Shown piece after piece: positions 1 to 4,699 of a stretch of 6,761 bases of DNA (position 1 is the first letter of the stretch; every line of letters begins with the position of its first letter). The stretch spans positions 1 through 6,761 of the forward strand of contig CAJYRE010000353.1 of the NCBI GenBank assembly GCA_913776675.1, written 5' to 3'. The position numbers were made by a program, and so were the translations under genes. Origin of the DNA: Rhizobiaceae bacterium. GTDB taxonomy: Bacteria > Pseudomonadota > Alphaproteobacteria > Rhizobiales > Rhizobiaceae. The notes under the pieces were generated by a model. That model saw only the letters and a program-made list of their open reading frames with translations. It searched no databases and was not told where the DNA came from.

Positions 1-305
1 GGATGGAAAACCGCATCGTCGGTATTTTCACCGAGCGTGATCTGGCAACGGCCATTGGCCGTCTGGGGCCGGAAGCCATGGATTTGCCGGTGTCCAAACT
101 GATGACCGCCAATGTTTTTCGCTGCACCGAAGACACAACCGTCAACCAGTTGATGGAAATGATGAGCAGCAAGCGCTTCCGTCACGTTCCGGTGGAAAAT
201 GCTGGCAAGCTGATTGGCATTGTGTCGATTGGTGACGTTGTCAAGCAGCGCATCCGCGAGGTGGAGCTGGAAGCCGAACATATCAAGGCCTATATCGCCG
301 GGTAA
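1..305 (+). CDS. CBS-domain protein, 3' part (5' end outside window)
   Basis: C-terminal 100 residues of a small tandem-CBS protein. The reading frame is already open at the left edge. The ATG at position 3 is almost certainly internal, because the segment after it (RIVGIFTERDLATAI) is the closing strand and helix of a first CBS domain whose beginning is missing. The second CBS domain is complete: it starts near VSKLMTANVFRC, passes through TVNQLMEMM and RFRHVPVE, and ends with GKLIGIVSIGDVVKQRI. A short charged helix (EVELEAEHIKAYIAG) forms the C-terminus. Stand-alone CBS pairs of about 140 residues are common in alphaproteobacteria; the family binds adenine nucleotides or similar ligands and acts as a sensor module, but the partner of this one cannot be told from the sequence. 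The gene stops with TAA and converges on the phospholipase gene 82 bases further on. Confidence 0.9.
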   Translation, partial: MENRIVGIFTERDLATAIGRLGPEAMDLPVSKLMTANVFRCTEDTTVNQLMEMMSSKRFRHVPVENAGKLIGIVSIGDVVKQRIREVELEAEHIKAYIAG

Positions 306-333
306 ATGTCCCGCAAGACTATTCCTGTCAAAG

Positions 334-373
334 CGAGAGCCTGTCCGGTTTCGTTGAAACGGATGGGCTCTTG
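334..373. repeat. Long imperfect palindrome between convergent genes
   Basis: Two nested stems are visible. The outer arms are 334-341 and 366-373 (AGAGCC against GGCTCT, plus one G-U and one C-G pair). After a small internal loop, the inner arms CCG(G)TTTC (345-352) and GAAACGG (356-362) pair with one bulged G around a GTT loop. Neither strand has a clear T-run after it, so it is not a standard intrinsic terminator. It could still stop or stabilise transcripts from the CBS gene and the phospholipase gene, which converge here. The AGAGC...GCTCT frame around a CCGTTTC/GAAACGG core resembles, from memory, small dispersed intergenic palindromes of Rhizobiales. Only one copy is in this window, so the repeat status is an inference. 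Confidence 0.5.
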
Positions 374-375
374 AT

Positions 376-392
376 GTTGAGCAATGCTCAAC
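376..392. terminator. Perfect short hairpin at the phospholipase stop codon
   Basis: GTTGAGC (376-382), loop AAT, GCTCAAC (386-392): a perfect 7-bp stem. The right arm contains the TGA stop codon of the minus-strand phospholipase gene, and the hairpin directly abuts the larger palindrome at 334-373. No U-tract follows on either strand. I therefore read it as a possible shared 3'-end or transcript-stabilising structure for the two convergent genes, not as a proven terminator. Confidence 0.4.
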
Positions 393-1338
393 GGCTAAAG
401 GCATCCTGCATCCGGCGGATGTCGGCAATGCGCGCCTGGGCTTCCTGATAGCCATAATCGATTGACTCGCTGGCACGGTGGAATTCCGACAGGCCAATGT
501 TGTTGACGCGGGGATGAATGGCCAGATCCGGTGGGTCGCCAGCGAGGCGAGCGCGGGAAATGCGATCCTGAATGATATTGTAAGACTGTACCATAACACC
601 GGTCAGGCCCAGCCGATTGGTCGGTGTTTTGAGGGGCACGTCCGGGCCAATTGGACCAACTTTATGGCGCACCACGGCCGAGCGGCCGTAGAGGTCGTAA
701 TGCAGGTCCACGGCCACCACGAGCGGTTGCTCATAAGCACGGCAGACCGAAACCGGCACAGGGTTAACCAAAGCGCCATCCACCAATGTGCGGTTTTCGC
801 TGCGAACCGGCTCGAAAATACCGGGGAGGGCGTAGGAAGCCCGCAGTGCCGTTATCAGATTGCCGCCATCAATCCACACTTCATGGCCTGTGTGCAGTTC
901 CGATGCCACAGCCACGAAAGGCTTGGGCAGGTCTTCAATGGAGAGACCTTGAATATGCTCCTGCATGCGTTTGGTCAGCCGCATACCGCCCAGAATGCCG
1001 CTGCCGCCAATGGTGAGATCGAGAAGGGCGGCAATGCGGCGCACTGTCAGCGAGCGAGCGAATTGCTCCAGTTCATCCAGTTTGCCCGCCAGATAACAGC
1101 CGCCCACCAGAGCGCCAATGGATGTGCCTGCCACCATGCCGATTTCAATTCCGGCTTCATCAAGAGCGCGCAACACGCCAATATGCGCCCAGCCGCGTGC
1201 GGCCCCTCCACCCAGCGCCAGGGCGATTTTAGCTTTCTGGGCCGGTGGCTCTGCCACAATCATGTCAGTCTGGCCTGCCTTTCCGGCATTTTTTGCTGGT
1301 TTGGCCGCAAGCTGCCCTTTCAAATTCCAGTTCAGCAT
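388..1338 (-). CDS. Patatin-like phospholipase family protein (RssA-like)
   Basis: Predicted 316-residue serine lipid hydrolase of the bacterial patatin family. From the chosen start, the oxyanion-hole loop GGGAARG is at residues 43-49, the nucleophile elbow GTSIG at 71-75 (Ser73), and the second member of the Ser-Asp dyad in DGA at 187-189 (Asp187). These are the three signatures of the fold, in the right order and spacing. The first 35 or so residues are Lys/Ala-rich and not part of the domain; I see no signal peptide or membrane helix, so it is probably cytosolic. Start choice: an in-frame ATG at 1365 has no Shine-Dalgarno, whereas the ATG at 1338 is preceded by GAGGAGGG (1355-1348), so I take 1338. 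It lies 78 bases after hisI on the same strand and may be co-transcribed with it. The substrate is unknown; RssA/YchK-type proteins are the closest named group I recognise. Confidence 0.92.
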   Translation of the reverse strand: MLNWNLKGQLAAKPAKNAGKAGQTDMIVAEPPAQKAKIALALGGGAARGWAHIGVLRALDEAGIEIGMVAGTSIGALVGGCYLAGKLDELEQFARSLTVRRIAALLDLTIGGSGILGGMRLTKRMQEHIQGLSIEDLPKPFVAVASELHTGHEVWIDGGNLITALRASYALPGIFEPVRSENRTLVDGALVNPVPVSVCRAYEQPLVVAVDLHYDLYGRSAVVRHKVGPIGPDVPLKTPTNRLGLTGVMVQSYNIIQDRISRARLAGDPPDLAIHPRVNNIGLSEFHRASESIDYGYQEAQARIADIRRMQDAFSR

Positions 1339-1347
1339 ATGCTTCGG

Positions 1348-1355
1348 CCCTCCTC
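1348..1355 (-). promoter_or_regulatory. Shine-Dalgarno that decides the phospholipase start
   Basis: On the minus strand this reads GAGGAGGG, a near-complete anti-16S match, followed by nine bases and then ATG (1338-1336). It falls inside the extra nine codons that the longer reading from 1365 would require, which argues for the shorter protein. Confidence 0.7.
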
Positions 1356-1416
1356 GGCGCGACATATATCGAAACAGTCTGGGCGCAAGAGCTTACCAAA
1401 GCTTTGACAATTCCAT

Positions 1417-1872
1417 TTATTTTTGTGGGTTTGCGTAAACCACATTTGGATCAAAATGACGGTGATCGTCCGTGATTGTCATTTGAGCCTGACCATTTTC
1501 CATATGAACTGTGCGATAAAAACACGATCTGCGCCCCGTGTGGCAGGTGGCATCCACGCCCGTGACCTCAACCTTGAGCCAGATGGCGTCCTGATCGCAA
1601 TCCACCCGAATTTCCTTCACCCGCTGCATATTGCCGGAGCTTTCGCCCTTTTTCCAAAGCGCCTTGCGCGAGCGGCTGTAATAATGGGCAAGGTTGGTCT
1701 CGATGGTCAGCGCCAGTGCCTCGGCGTTCATATGCGCCACCATCAGCAATTCGCCATCGCGGTGGTCTGTGACCACGGCAGTTACCAGACCGTGCGCGTC
1801 AAACTTCGGCGTCAACAGACCCTTGTCTTCAAGGATGGATTTATCGGCAGAGGGCGAGGCAAATTCGATCAT
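1417..1872 (-). CDS. hisI: Phosphoribosyl-AMP cyclohydrolase
   Basis: Third step of histidine synthesis: hydrolytic opening of the purine ring of phosphoribosyl-AMP to ProFAR, in the cytosol. The 151-residue protein is a stand-alone HisI with no HisE (pyrophosphohydrolase) domain, as usual in alphaproteobacteria. Visible motifs: [16 protein letters not shown] (66-81), the metal site DCDQD (91-95) and CHTGRRSCF (110-118). Cys92, Cys110 and Cys117 match the zinc ligands, and Asp91/93/95 the magnesium site known for the family. Start: the frame could begin at a TTG at 1887, but this has no Shine-Dalgarno and lies in the U-tract end of the folE terminator. The ATG at 1872 has a weak GGAT upstream and gives the N-terminus ([11 protein letters not shown]) that I remember from rhizobial HisI. 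The nearest upstream gene is folE; a phospholipase gene follows. Confidence 0.96.
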   Translation of the reverse strand: MIEFASPSADKSILEDKGLLTPKFDAHGLVTAVVTDHRDGELLMVAHMNAEALALTIETNLAHYYSRSRKALWKKGESSGNMQRVKEIRVDCDQDAIWLKVEVTGVDATCHTGRRSCFYRTVHMENGQAQMTITDDHRHFDPNVVYANPQK

Positions 1873-1885
1873 ATGTTTTATCCGC

Positions 1886-1918
1886 AAAAAGAAACACGCG
1901 CTTTTGCAAGCGCGTGTT
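1886..1918 (-). terminator. Intrinsic terminator of folE
   Basis: On the minus strand, a perfect 11-bp stem (AACACGCGCTT, loop, AAGCGCGTGTT; plus-strand arms 1893-1903 and 1908-1918, 4-base loop) is followed at once by TCTTTTT (1892-1886). It begins 37 bases after the folE stop and its U-tract ends 14 bases before the hisI ATG. The plus strand lacks a T-run, so it works in the folE direction only. It leaves almost no room for a hisI leader downstream of it. Confidence 0.88.
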
Positions 1919-1954
1919 CTTGTATTACATCAACCGATGAAATCGGCAACCGGC

Positions 1955-2560
1955 TTATCGGCTGCGCACCATGGTCATGAAGCGCACCTGTTCTGCCGGA
2001 TTGTCTTTGAACTCGCCGGTGAAGGTTGTGGTGAGTGTGGTGGAACCAGACTTCTGAATACCCCGCATGGCCATGCACATATGTTCGGCATCCACCATCA
2101 CAGCCACGCCACGGGGCTTGAGGTTGGTGTCAATGGCATCGGCAATCTGCGCCGTCATGGTTTCCTGCGTTTGCAGGCGGCGGGCAAAAATATCCACCAC
2201 GCGGGCAATCTTGGACAGGCCCAGCACGCGGCCTGCGGGCAGATAGGCCACATGGGCCTTGCCAATCACCGGCAGCATATGGTGTTCGCAATGGGAGAAA
2301 AACGGAATATCGCGCACCAGCACAATGTCGTTATAACCGCCAACCTCTTCAAAGGTTGTGCCGAGCGCGTCTTCCACACTGATTTGATAGCCAGAGAAAA
2401 GTTCGGCATAGGCCTTGGCCACGCGCTTTGGCGTATCCAGCAGACCTTCGCGCGTTATATCCTCTCCGGCCCAGCGCAGAAGGGTTCTTACAGCATCTTC
2501 GGCTTCTGCCCGGCTTGGGCGAGCCGCTTCCGGCGTCAATTTTTTCACAGTGGCATCCAT
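1955..2560 (-). CDS. folE: GTP cyclohydrolase I
   Basis: Converts GTP to 7,8-dihydroneopterin triphosphate, the first committed step towards tetrahydrofolate and other pterins, as a toroidal cytosolic homodecamer. The 201-residue length is normal for the type IA enzyme. Motifs: [10 protein letters not shown] (42-51) in the N-terminal helical part, [11 protein letters not shown] (87-97), the long [20 protein letters not shown] segment (114-133), and EHMCM (159-163). The zinc ligands of the E. coli enzyme (Cys110, His113, Cys181) correspond to Cys91, His94 and Cys162, and the GTP-site His179 to His160. The ATG start has AGGAG eight bases upstream. The gene is divergent from the IscU-like gene across about 270 bases, and ends in a strong intrinsic terminator before hisI. 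Confidence 0.98.
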   Translation of the reverse strand: MDATVKKLTPEAARPSRAEAEDAVRTLLRWAGEDITREGLLDTPKRVAKAYAELFSGYQISVEDALGTTFEEVGGYNDIVLVRDIPFFSHCEHHMLPVIGKAHVAYLPAGRVLGLSKIARVVDIFARRLQTQETMTAQIADAIDTNLKPRGVAVMVDAEHMCMAMRGIQKSGSTTLTTTFTGEFKDNPAEQVRFMTMVRSR

Positions 2561-2568
2561 GCCGTTCT

Positions 2569-2573
2569 CTCCT
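2569..2573 (-). promoter_or_regulatory. folE ribosome-binding site
   Basis: AGGAG on the minus strand, eight bases before the folE ATG at 2560; this supports the chosen start. Confidence 0.75.
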
Positions 2574-2813
2574 GCTCAGGTGCCCTGGAGGAAACCCTTC
2601 TCGACTTAACGAGCCTTAAATGGGTAATTCTTACCTTTTTGGCAAGTCCAATCCTTGGCTATGCAGCTTATTACGCGAGGTTTGATATTCTGGATCACAG
2701 TCCGCCATGTTATATAAACACACATGAACATCTGGTTATGGACTGGGATGCGACACAGTGTTGCGCAAATGAGGACAATCCGACAGGTTTGGTTTTGCGT
2801 CTCAGCAGGGTTT
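2574..2813. promoter_or_regulatory. Divergent intergenic region folE / IscU-like gene
   Basis: This gap must hold the promoters for folE (leftward) and for the IscU-like/yidD pair (rightward). It is clearly more AT-rich than the flanking genes. I see no convincing -35/-10 pair at normal spacing on either strand. Symmetric elements that could be operators or leader structures are: GGTAA-TTC-TTACC (2623-2635) followed by TTTTT; CTCG-6-CGAG (2600-2613), inside any folE leader; and TGTT-N5-AACA (2708-2720) around TATATAA, the most AT-rich and promoter-like spot. Open frames crossing the region have no Shine-Dalgarno and no recognisable protein, so I see no gene here. Confidence 0.5.
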
Positions 2814-2818
2814 AGGAG
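2814..2818 (+). promoter_or_regulatory. Shine-Dalgarno of the IscU-like gene
   Basis: AGGAG lies six bases before an in-frame TTG (2825) and twelve before the ATG (2831). Spacing favours TTG, while the family N-terminus (MDD) favours ATG. The two readings differ by only two residues. Confidence 0.6.
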
Positions 2819-2830
2819 CAAAGTTTGGCG

Positions 2831-3274
2831 ATGGACGATGTTTATAATAACAAAATTCTCGAATTTGCCGGAAATATTGCGCGCGTTGGCAAACTGGACA
2901 ATGCCGATGCAAGTGCCGAAAAACACTCCAAACTTTGCGGATCACGCCTGACGGTTTATCTCAAAACAGAAAACGGTCGTGTCACCGATTTTTCCCACGA
3001 ATTGCGCGCCTGCGCTCTGGGCCAAGCCTCGGCCTCCATCATGGCCCGGCATGTGGTGGGTGCGAGCTTTGAGGAGTTGCGGCAGGCGCGGGCCGATATG
3101 CTGGCCATGCTGAAAGAGGATGGCGAGGGACCGTCCGGGCGCTTTGAAGATATGCGCTATCTCCTGCCGGTGCGCGATTACAAAGCCCGCCATGCCTCGA
3201 CCATGCTGACTTTTGAAGCCGTGTGCGATTGTCTGGACCAGATTGAAGCGCGCAATCAGGCTTTGGCGGGTTAA
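2831..3274 (+). CDS. IscU/NifU-N-like iron-sulfur scaffold-related protein
   Basis: 147-residue protein with the IscU fold pattern. Compared with E. coli IscU, the first scaffold cysteine (ACGD) matches LCGS (Cys36), the second (YGCGSAIASS) matches RACALGQASAS (Cys61), and the third region (KIHCSILAEDAI) matches KARHASTMLTFEAV, where His121 is kept but the ligand cysteine is Ala122. The Asp after the first cysteine is Ser. Two extra cysteines, Cys132 and Cys134, sit in the last helix (VCDCLDQIE). Two of the three cluster-ligand cysteines and the conserved Asp are thus changed or absent in the classical positions (one Cys, one Asp), so it should not be called IscU without proof. From memory, alphaproteobacteria carry a conserved family of this type, usually annotated as a scaffold protein. 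It is followed three bases later by yidD, so the two are very likely one operon. Start ATG or TTG (2825) is undecided. Confidence 0.85.
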   Translation: MDDVYNNKILEFAGNIARVGKLDNADASAEKHSKLCGSRLTVYLKTENGRVTDFSHELRACALGQASASIMARHVVGASFEELRQARADMLAMLKEDGEGPSGRFEDMRYLLPVRDYKARHASTMLTFEAVCDCLDQIEARNQALAG

Positions 3275-3277
3275 TCC

Positions 3278-3652
3278 ATGTGCCAGTTTTGCGAGGTTGA
3301 TGATGAGGATGAAAAGCCGCGCCACCGTGGCCGCAATTATCATGGACCCTTTCGAAAAACGCCGGATCGATTGCTCGGCATGGGGCTGATCCGCCTCTAT
3401 CAACTGACGCTTTCCAGCCTTGTCGGCAGCCATTGCCGCCATATGCCCACCTGTTCGGAATATGGCTATGAGGCCATTGCCCGCCATGGCTTATGGGCGG
3501 GCGGCTGGCTCACGCTGTTTCGCGTCAGTCGCTGCGGCCCCGGCGGCACGTGGGGCGTGGATGCCGTGCCGGAGGTGCTGGAAAAGCGCTATCTGTGGTG
3601 GACCCCATGGCGCTATTTTGCCGTGGGGCAAAAGCAGAAGAATGATGTTTAA
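3278..3652 (+). CDS. yidD: Membrane protein insertion efficiency factor YidD
   Basis: Small peripheral inner-membrane protein that assists YidC-dependent insertion of membrane proteins. The 124-residue product carries the whole family core: GLIRLYQLTLSSLVGSHCRH (36-55), PTCSEYGYEAIARHG (57-71), and FRVSRCGPGG...DAVPE (81-99), with the three family cysteines Cys53, Cys59 and Cys86. The first amphipathic segment around residues 33-52 is the likely membrane-associating helix. It is longer than minimal YidD (about 70-85 residues): an N-terminal extension of some 30 residues starts with MCQFC and an acidic run, and a Trp-rich tail (YLWWTPWRY) follows the core. In many bacteria yidD sits beside rpmH, rnpA and yidC; here it instead follows the IscU-like gene by three bases, probably translationally coupled, as the Shine-Dalgarno is weak. 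It converges on the aldolase-family gene, with 27 bases between the stop codons. Confidence 0.95.
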   Translation: MCQFCEVDDEDEKPRHRGRNYHGPFRKTPDRLLGMGLIRLYQLTLSSLVGSHCRHMPTCSEYGYEAIARHGLWAGGWLTLFRVSRCGPGGTWGVDAVPEVLEKRYLWWTPWRYFAVGQKQKNDV

Positions 3653-3659
3653 GCCCCAC
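3623..3659. terminator. Inverted repeat over the yidD stop codon
   Basis: GTGGGGC (3623-3629) and GCCCCAC (3653-3659) are a perfect 7-bp inverted repeat around a 23-base loop. AAA/TTT (3630-3632 with 3648-3650) can extend the stem past a 2-base bulge. It spans the end of yidD and lies just past the stop of the convergent aldolase-family gene. There is no T-run on either side, so termination activity is only possible. Confidence 0.3.
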
Positions 3660-3679
3660 AAAATCAGCTTTGCGACACC

Positions 3680-4471
3680 TCAGGTCCGATAAATCGGTTC
3701 CTCAAGATCCAGCGAGCGCCGAACGGCGGCAAGATGGAGGCGGGCTGATTCCGGATCTCCTTCCCGCATCTGTCGGGCGGCGGCGCTGGCAATTTCGGCG
3801 GACACCGGGCGAACTTCGCGCCCGGTCGAAAGCGCAAGGCATTGCACCTGACAGGCCCGTTCCAGATAATAGAGGTCATCCCACGCTTCGGCGATATTGG
3901 GCGCAAGCACCATCACCCCGTGATGCTTCATGAAGAGGATATCGGCATCCCCAACCGATGCAGCAATGCGGTCGCCTTCGCGCTCATCCAGCGCCAGACC
4001 GTTATAATGGTCATCGACAGCGACACGCCCGTAGAATTTGAGGGCTGTCTGTCCGGCAAAGATCAGCGGATCGCCCTCTGTCATGGAGAGCGCCGTTGCA
4101 TAGGGCATGTGGGTGTGAAATGCGGCCTTGGCACGCGGAACCAGCTTGTGCAGGCGGGCATGAATATAGAAGGCGGTTGCCTCCGGCTGTCCGGCACCTT
4201 CGATGACATTGCCCTCAAAATCGCAAATCAGAAGTTTCGAGGCCGTCAGTTCCTTGAAGGCATAGCCATAGGGGTTGACGATGAAAAGATCGTCATGGCC
4301 CGGCACGACGGCGGAAAAATGATTGCAAATTCCTTCCTCAAGACCATAGCGCGCCGCCATGCGAAAACAGGCGGCCAGATCGACTTTGGCCTGCCAGATC
4401 GGGTCCGTATCGAGGTTCGGGCGGTTGGAAATGGCAGGGGTTTGAACACTGGAGGAAAGCGAATGGGCCAT
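3680..4471 (-). CDS. Class II aldolase/adducin family protein
   Basis: 263-residue zinc-dependent aldolase-fold protein, related to L-fuculose-phosphate aldolase, L-ribulose-5-phosphate epimerase and adducin head domains. The N-terminal phosphate-loop-like segment is GICNHFSAVVPG (47-58). PEATAFYIHARLH (96-108) carries the expected catalytic Glu97. The metal site is HTH (His119, His121) plus His184 in KHHGVMVLA (182-190). All key residues of the fold are present, so an active enzyme is plausible. The GICNHFSA form is typical of the broad 'class II aldolase/adducin' subgroup whose substrates are mostly unknown, so I give no reaction. The frame is open upstream to 4588, but those 39 residues do not resemble the family and no Shine-Dalgarno supports them; the ATG at 4471 also lacks one. 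The gene stands alone between yidD (convergent) and thrS (divergent). Confidence 0.92.
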   Translation of the reverse strand: MAHSLSSSVQTPAISNRPNLDTDPIWQAKVDLAACFRMAARYGLEEGICNHFSAVVPGHDDLFIVNPYGYAFKELTASKLLICDFEGNVIEGAGQPEATAFYIHARLHKLVPRAKAAFHTHMPYATALSMTEGDPLIFAGQTALKFYGRVAVDDHYNGLALDEREGDRIAASVGDADILFMKHHGVMVLAPNIAEAWDDLYYLERACQVQCLALSTGREVRPVSAEIASAAARQMREGDPESARLHLAAVRRSLDLEEPIYRT

Positions 4472-4579
4472 TGCAAAGCATTCTATCAGTTTGAGGAGTA
4501 ATCGAGCCAGTGTGAAGTCTCTACCCCTAACGATCAAGGGAAAAGACGCCAAGACCGCCAATATATCGAGAGCGTTTTT

Positions 4580-4605
4580 CGGTGGCATTCTTTACTCTGT
4601 CACCG
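4580..4605 (+). promoter_or_regulatory. thrS leader hairpin 1
   Basis: CGGTGGCA (4580-4587) pairs with TGTCACCG (4598-4605) over 8 bp with one G-U, leaving a 10-base pyrimidine-rich loop. Its GGTGG (4581-4585) could alternatively pair with CCACC (4659-4663) in hairpin 3, so the two structures could exclude each other. No further support than the base pairing. Confidence 0.4.
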
Positions 4606-4632
4606 TTTCAGCTTATTCAGCCCACGTTTGTT

Positions 4633-4655
4633 GCCGATCAGGAATCGGCCTTTTT
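4633..4655 (+). terminator. Terminator-like hairpin in the thrS leader (possible attenuator)
   Basis: GCCGAT (4633-4638), loop CAGGA, ATCGGC (4644-4649): a perfect 6-bp stem, followed by C and TTTTT (4651-4655). This is a moderate intrinsic-terminator signature on the plus strand, about 45 bases before the thrS start. The nearest plus-strand gene upstream, yidD, ends almost 1 kb earlier behind an oppositely oriented gene, so there is no obvious message for it to end apart from the thrS transcript itself. That makes an attenuator the natural reading, if the thrS promoter lies upstream of it. Confidence 0.5.
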
Positions 4656-4658
4656 GCA

Positions 4659-4684
4659 CCACCCGCATTGGTTGGCGGGACTGG
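4659..4684 (+). promoter_or_regulatory. thrS leader hairpin 3 with threonine-anticodon-like loop
   Basis: CCCGC (4662-4666) pairs with GCGGG (4675-4679) around the 8-base loop ATTGGTTG; CCA (4659-4661) with TGG (4682-4684) lengthens the stem past a 2-base bulge. The loop holds U-GGU (4669-4672); GGU is the anticodon of tRNA(Thr) that reads ACC/ACU, and a U precedes it as U33 does in tRNA. The stem base is 3 nt from the Shine-Dalgarno core (4688-4692). In E. coli, ThrRS represses its own translation by binding leader arms that mimic the tRNA(Thr) anticodon arm at about this place. The resemblance is seen here; the function is inferred. Confidence 0.4.
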
Positions 4685-4687
4685 ATC

Positions 4688-4692
4688 AGGAG
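4688..4692 (+). promoter_or_regulatory. thrS ribosome-binding site
   Basis: AGGAG, seven bases before the ATG at 4700. It fixes this start over the longer open frame reaching back to a TTG at 4628. Confidence 0.8.
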
Positions 4693-4699
4693 ATTTTGC

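Larger units (their letters stand above)
4472..4699. promoter_or_regulatory. Divergent gap: aldolase-family gene / thrS leader
   Basis: The left part (4472-4570) should contain promoters in both directions. On the minus strand TAGAAT (4485-4480) is a good -10 match eight bases before the aldolase ATG, but there is no clear -35. I see no convincing thrS promoter on the plus strand. The right part (4580-4699) is a structured thrS leader with three hairpins, listed separately. The 8-base word GATCAGGA occurs twice, at 4636-4643 (in the second hairpin) and at 4684-4691 (overlapping the thrS Shine-Dalgarno). No protein-coding gene is evident in the gap. Confidence 0.6.

Noticed and set aside
1397..1406. 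CAAAGCTTTG palindrome between hisI and the phospholipase gene
   Set aside because: A 10-base perfect palindrome with no loop and no T-run; too short to support an operator or terminator call alone.
478..1407. 309-codon plus-strand open frame opposite the phospholipase gene
   Set aside because: Antisense to a gene with all patatin motifs; the translation has no recognisable domain.
1694..2815. 373-codon plus-strand open frame opposite folE and the intergenic region
   Set aside because: Antisense shadow of folE and part of hisI; His/Cys-rich with no domain, and no credible ribosome-binding site.
2942..3487. 181-codon minus-strand open frame opposite the IscU-like gene and yidD
   Set aside because: Spans two well-supported sense genes and resembles no family.
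3653..3662. GCCCCACAAA shared with 6742-6751
   Set aside because: A 10-base match between two gene ends with no wider similarity; likely chance.
3842..4501. 219-codon plus-strand open frame opposite the aldolase-family gene
   Set aside because: Shadow frame; the minus-strand gene has the complete metal site and catalytic Glu.
4488..4588. N-terminal extension of the aldolase-family protein from the ATG at 4588
   Set aside because: The extra residues do not resemble the family and would occupy most of the only space for thrS and aldolase promoters; no Shine-Dalgarno supports that start.
4472..4699. T-box riboswitch upstream of thrS
   Set aside because: No T-box sequence or specifier-loop architecture is visible, the leader is short, and T-boxes are not expected in this group.
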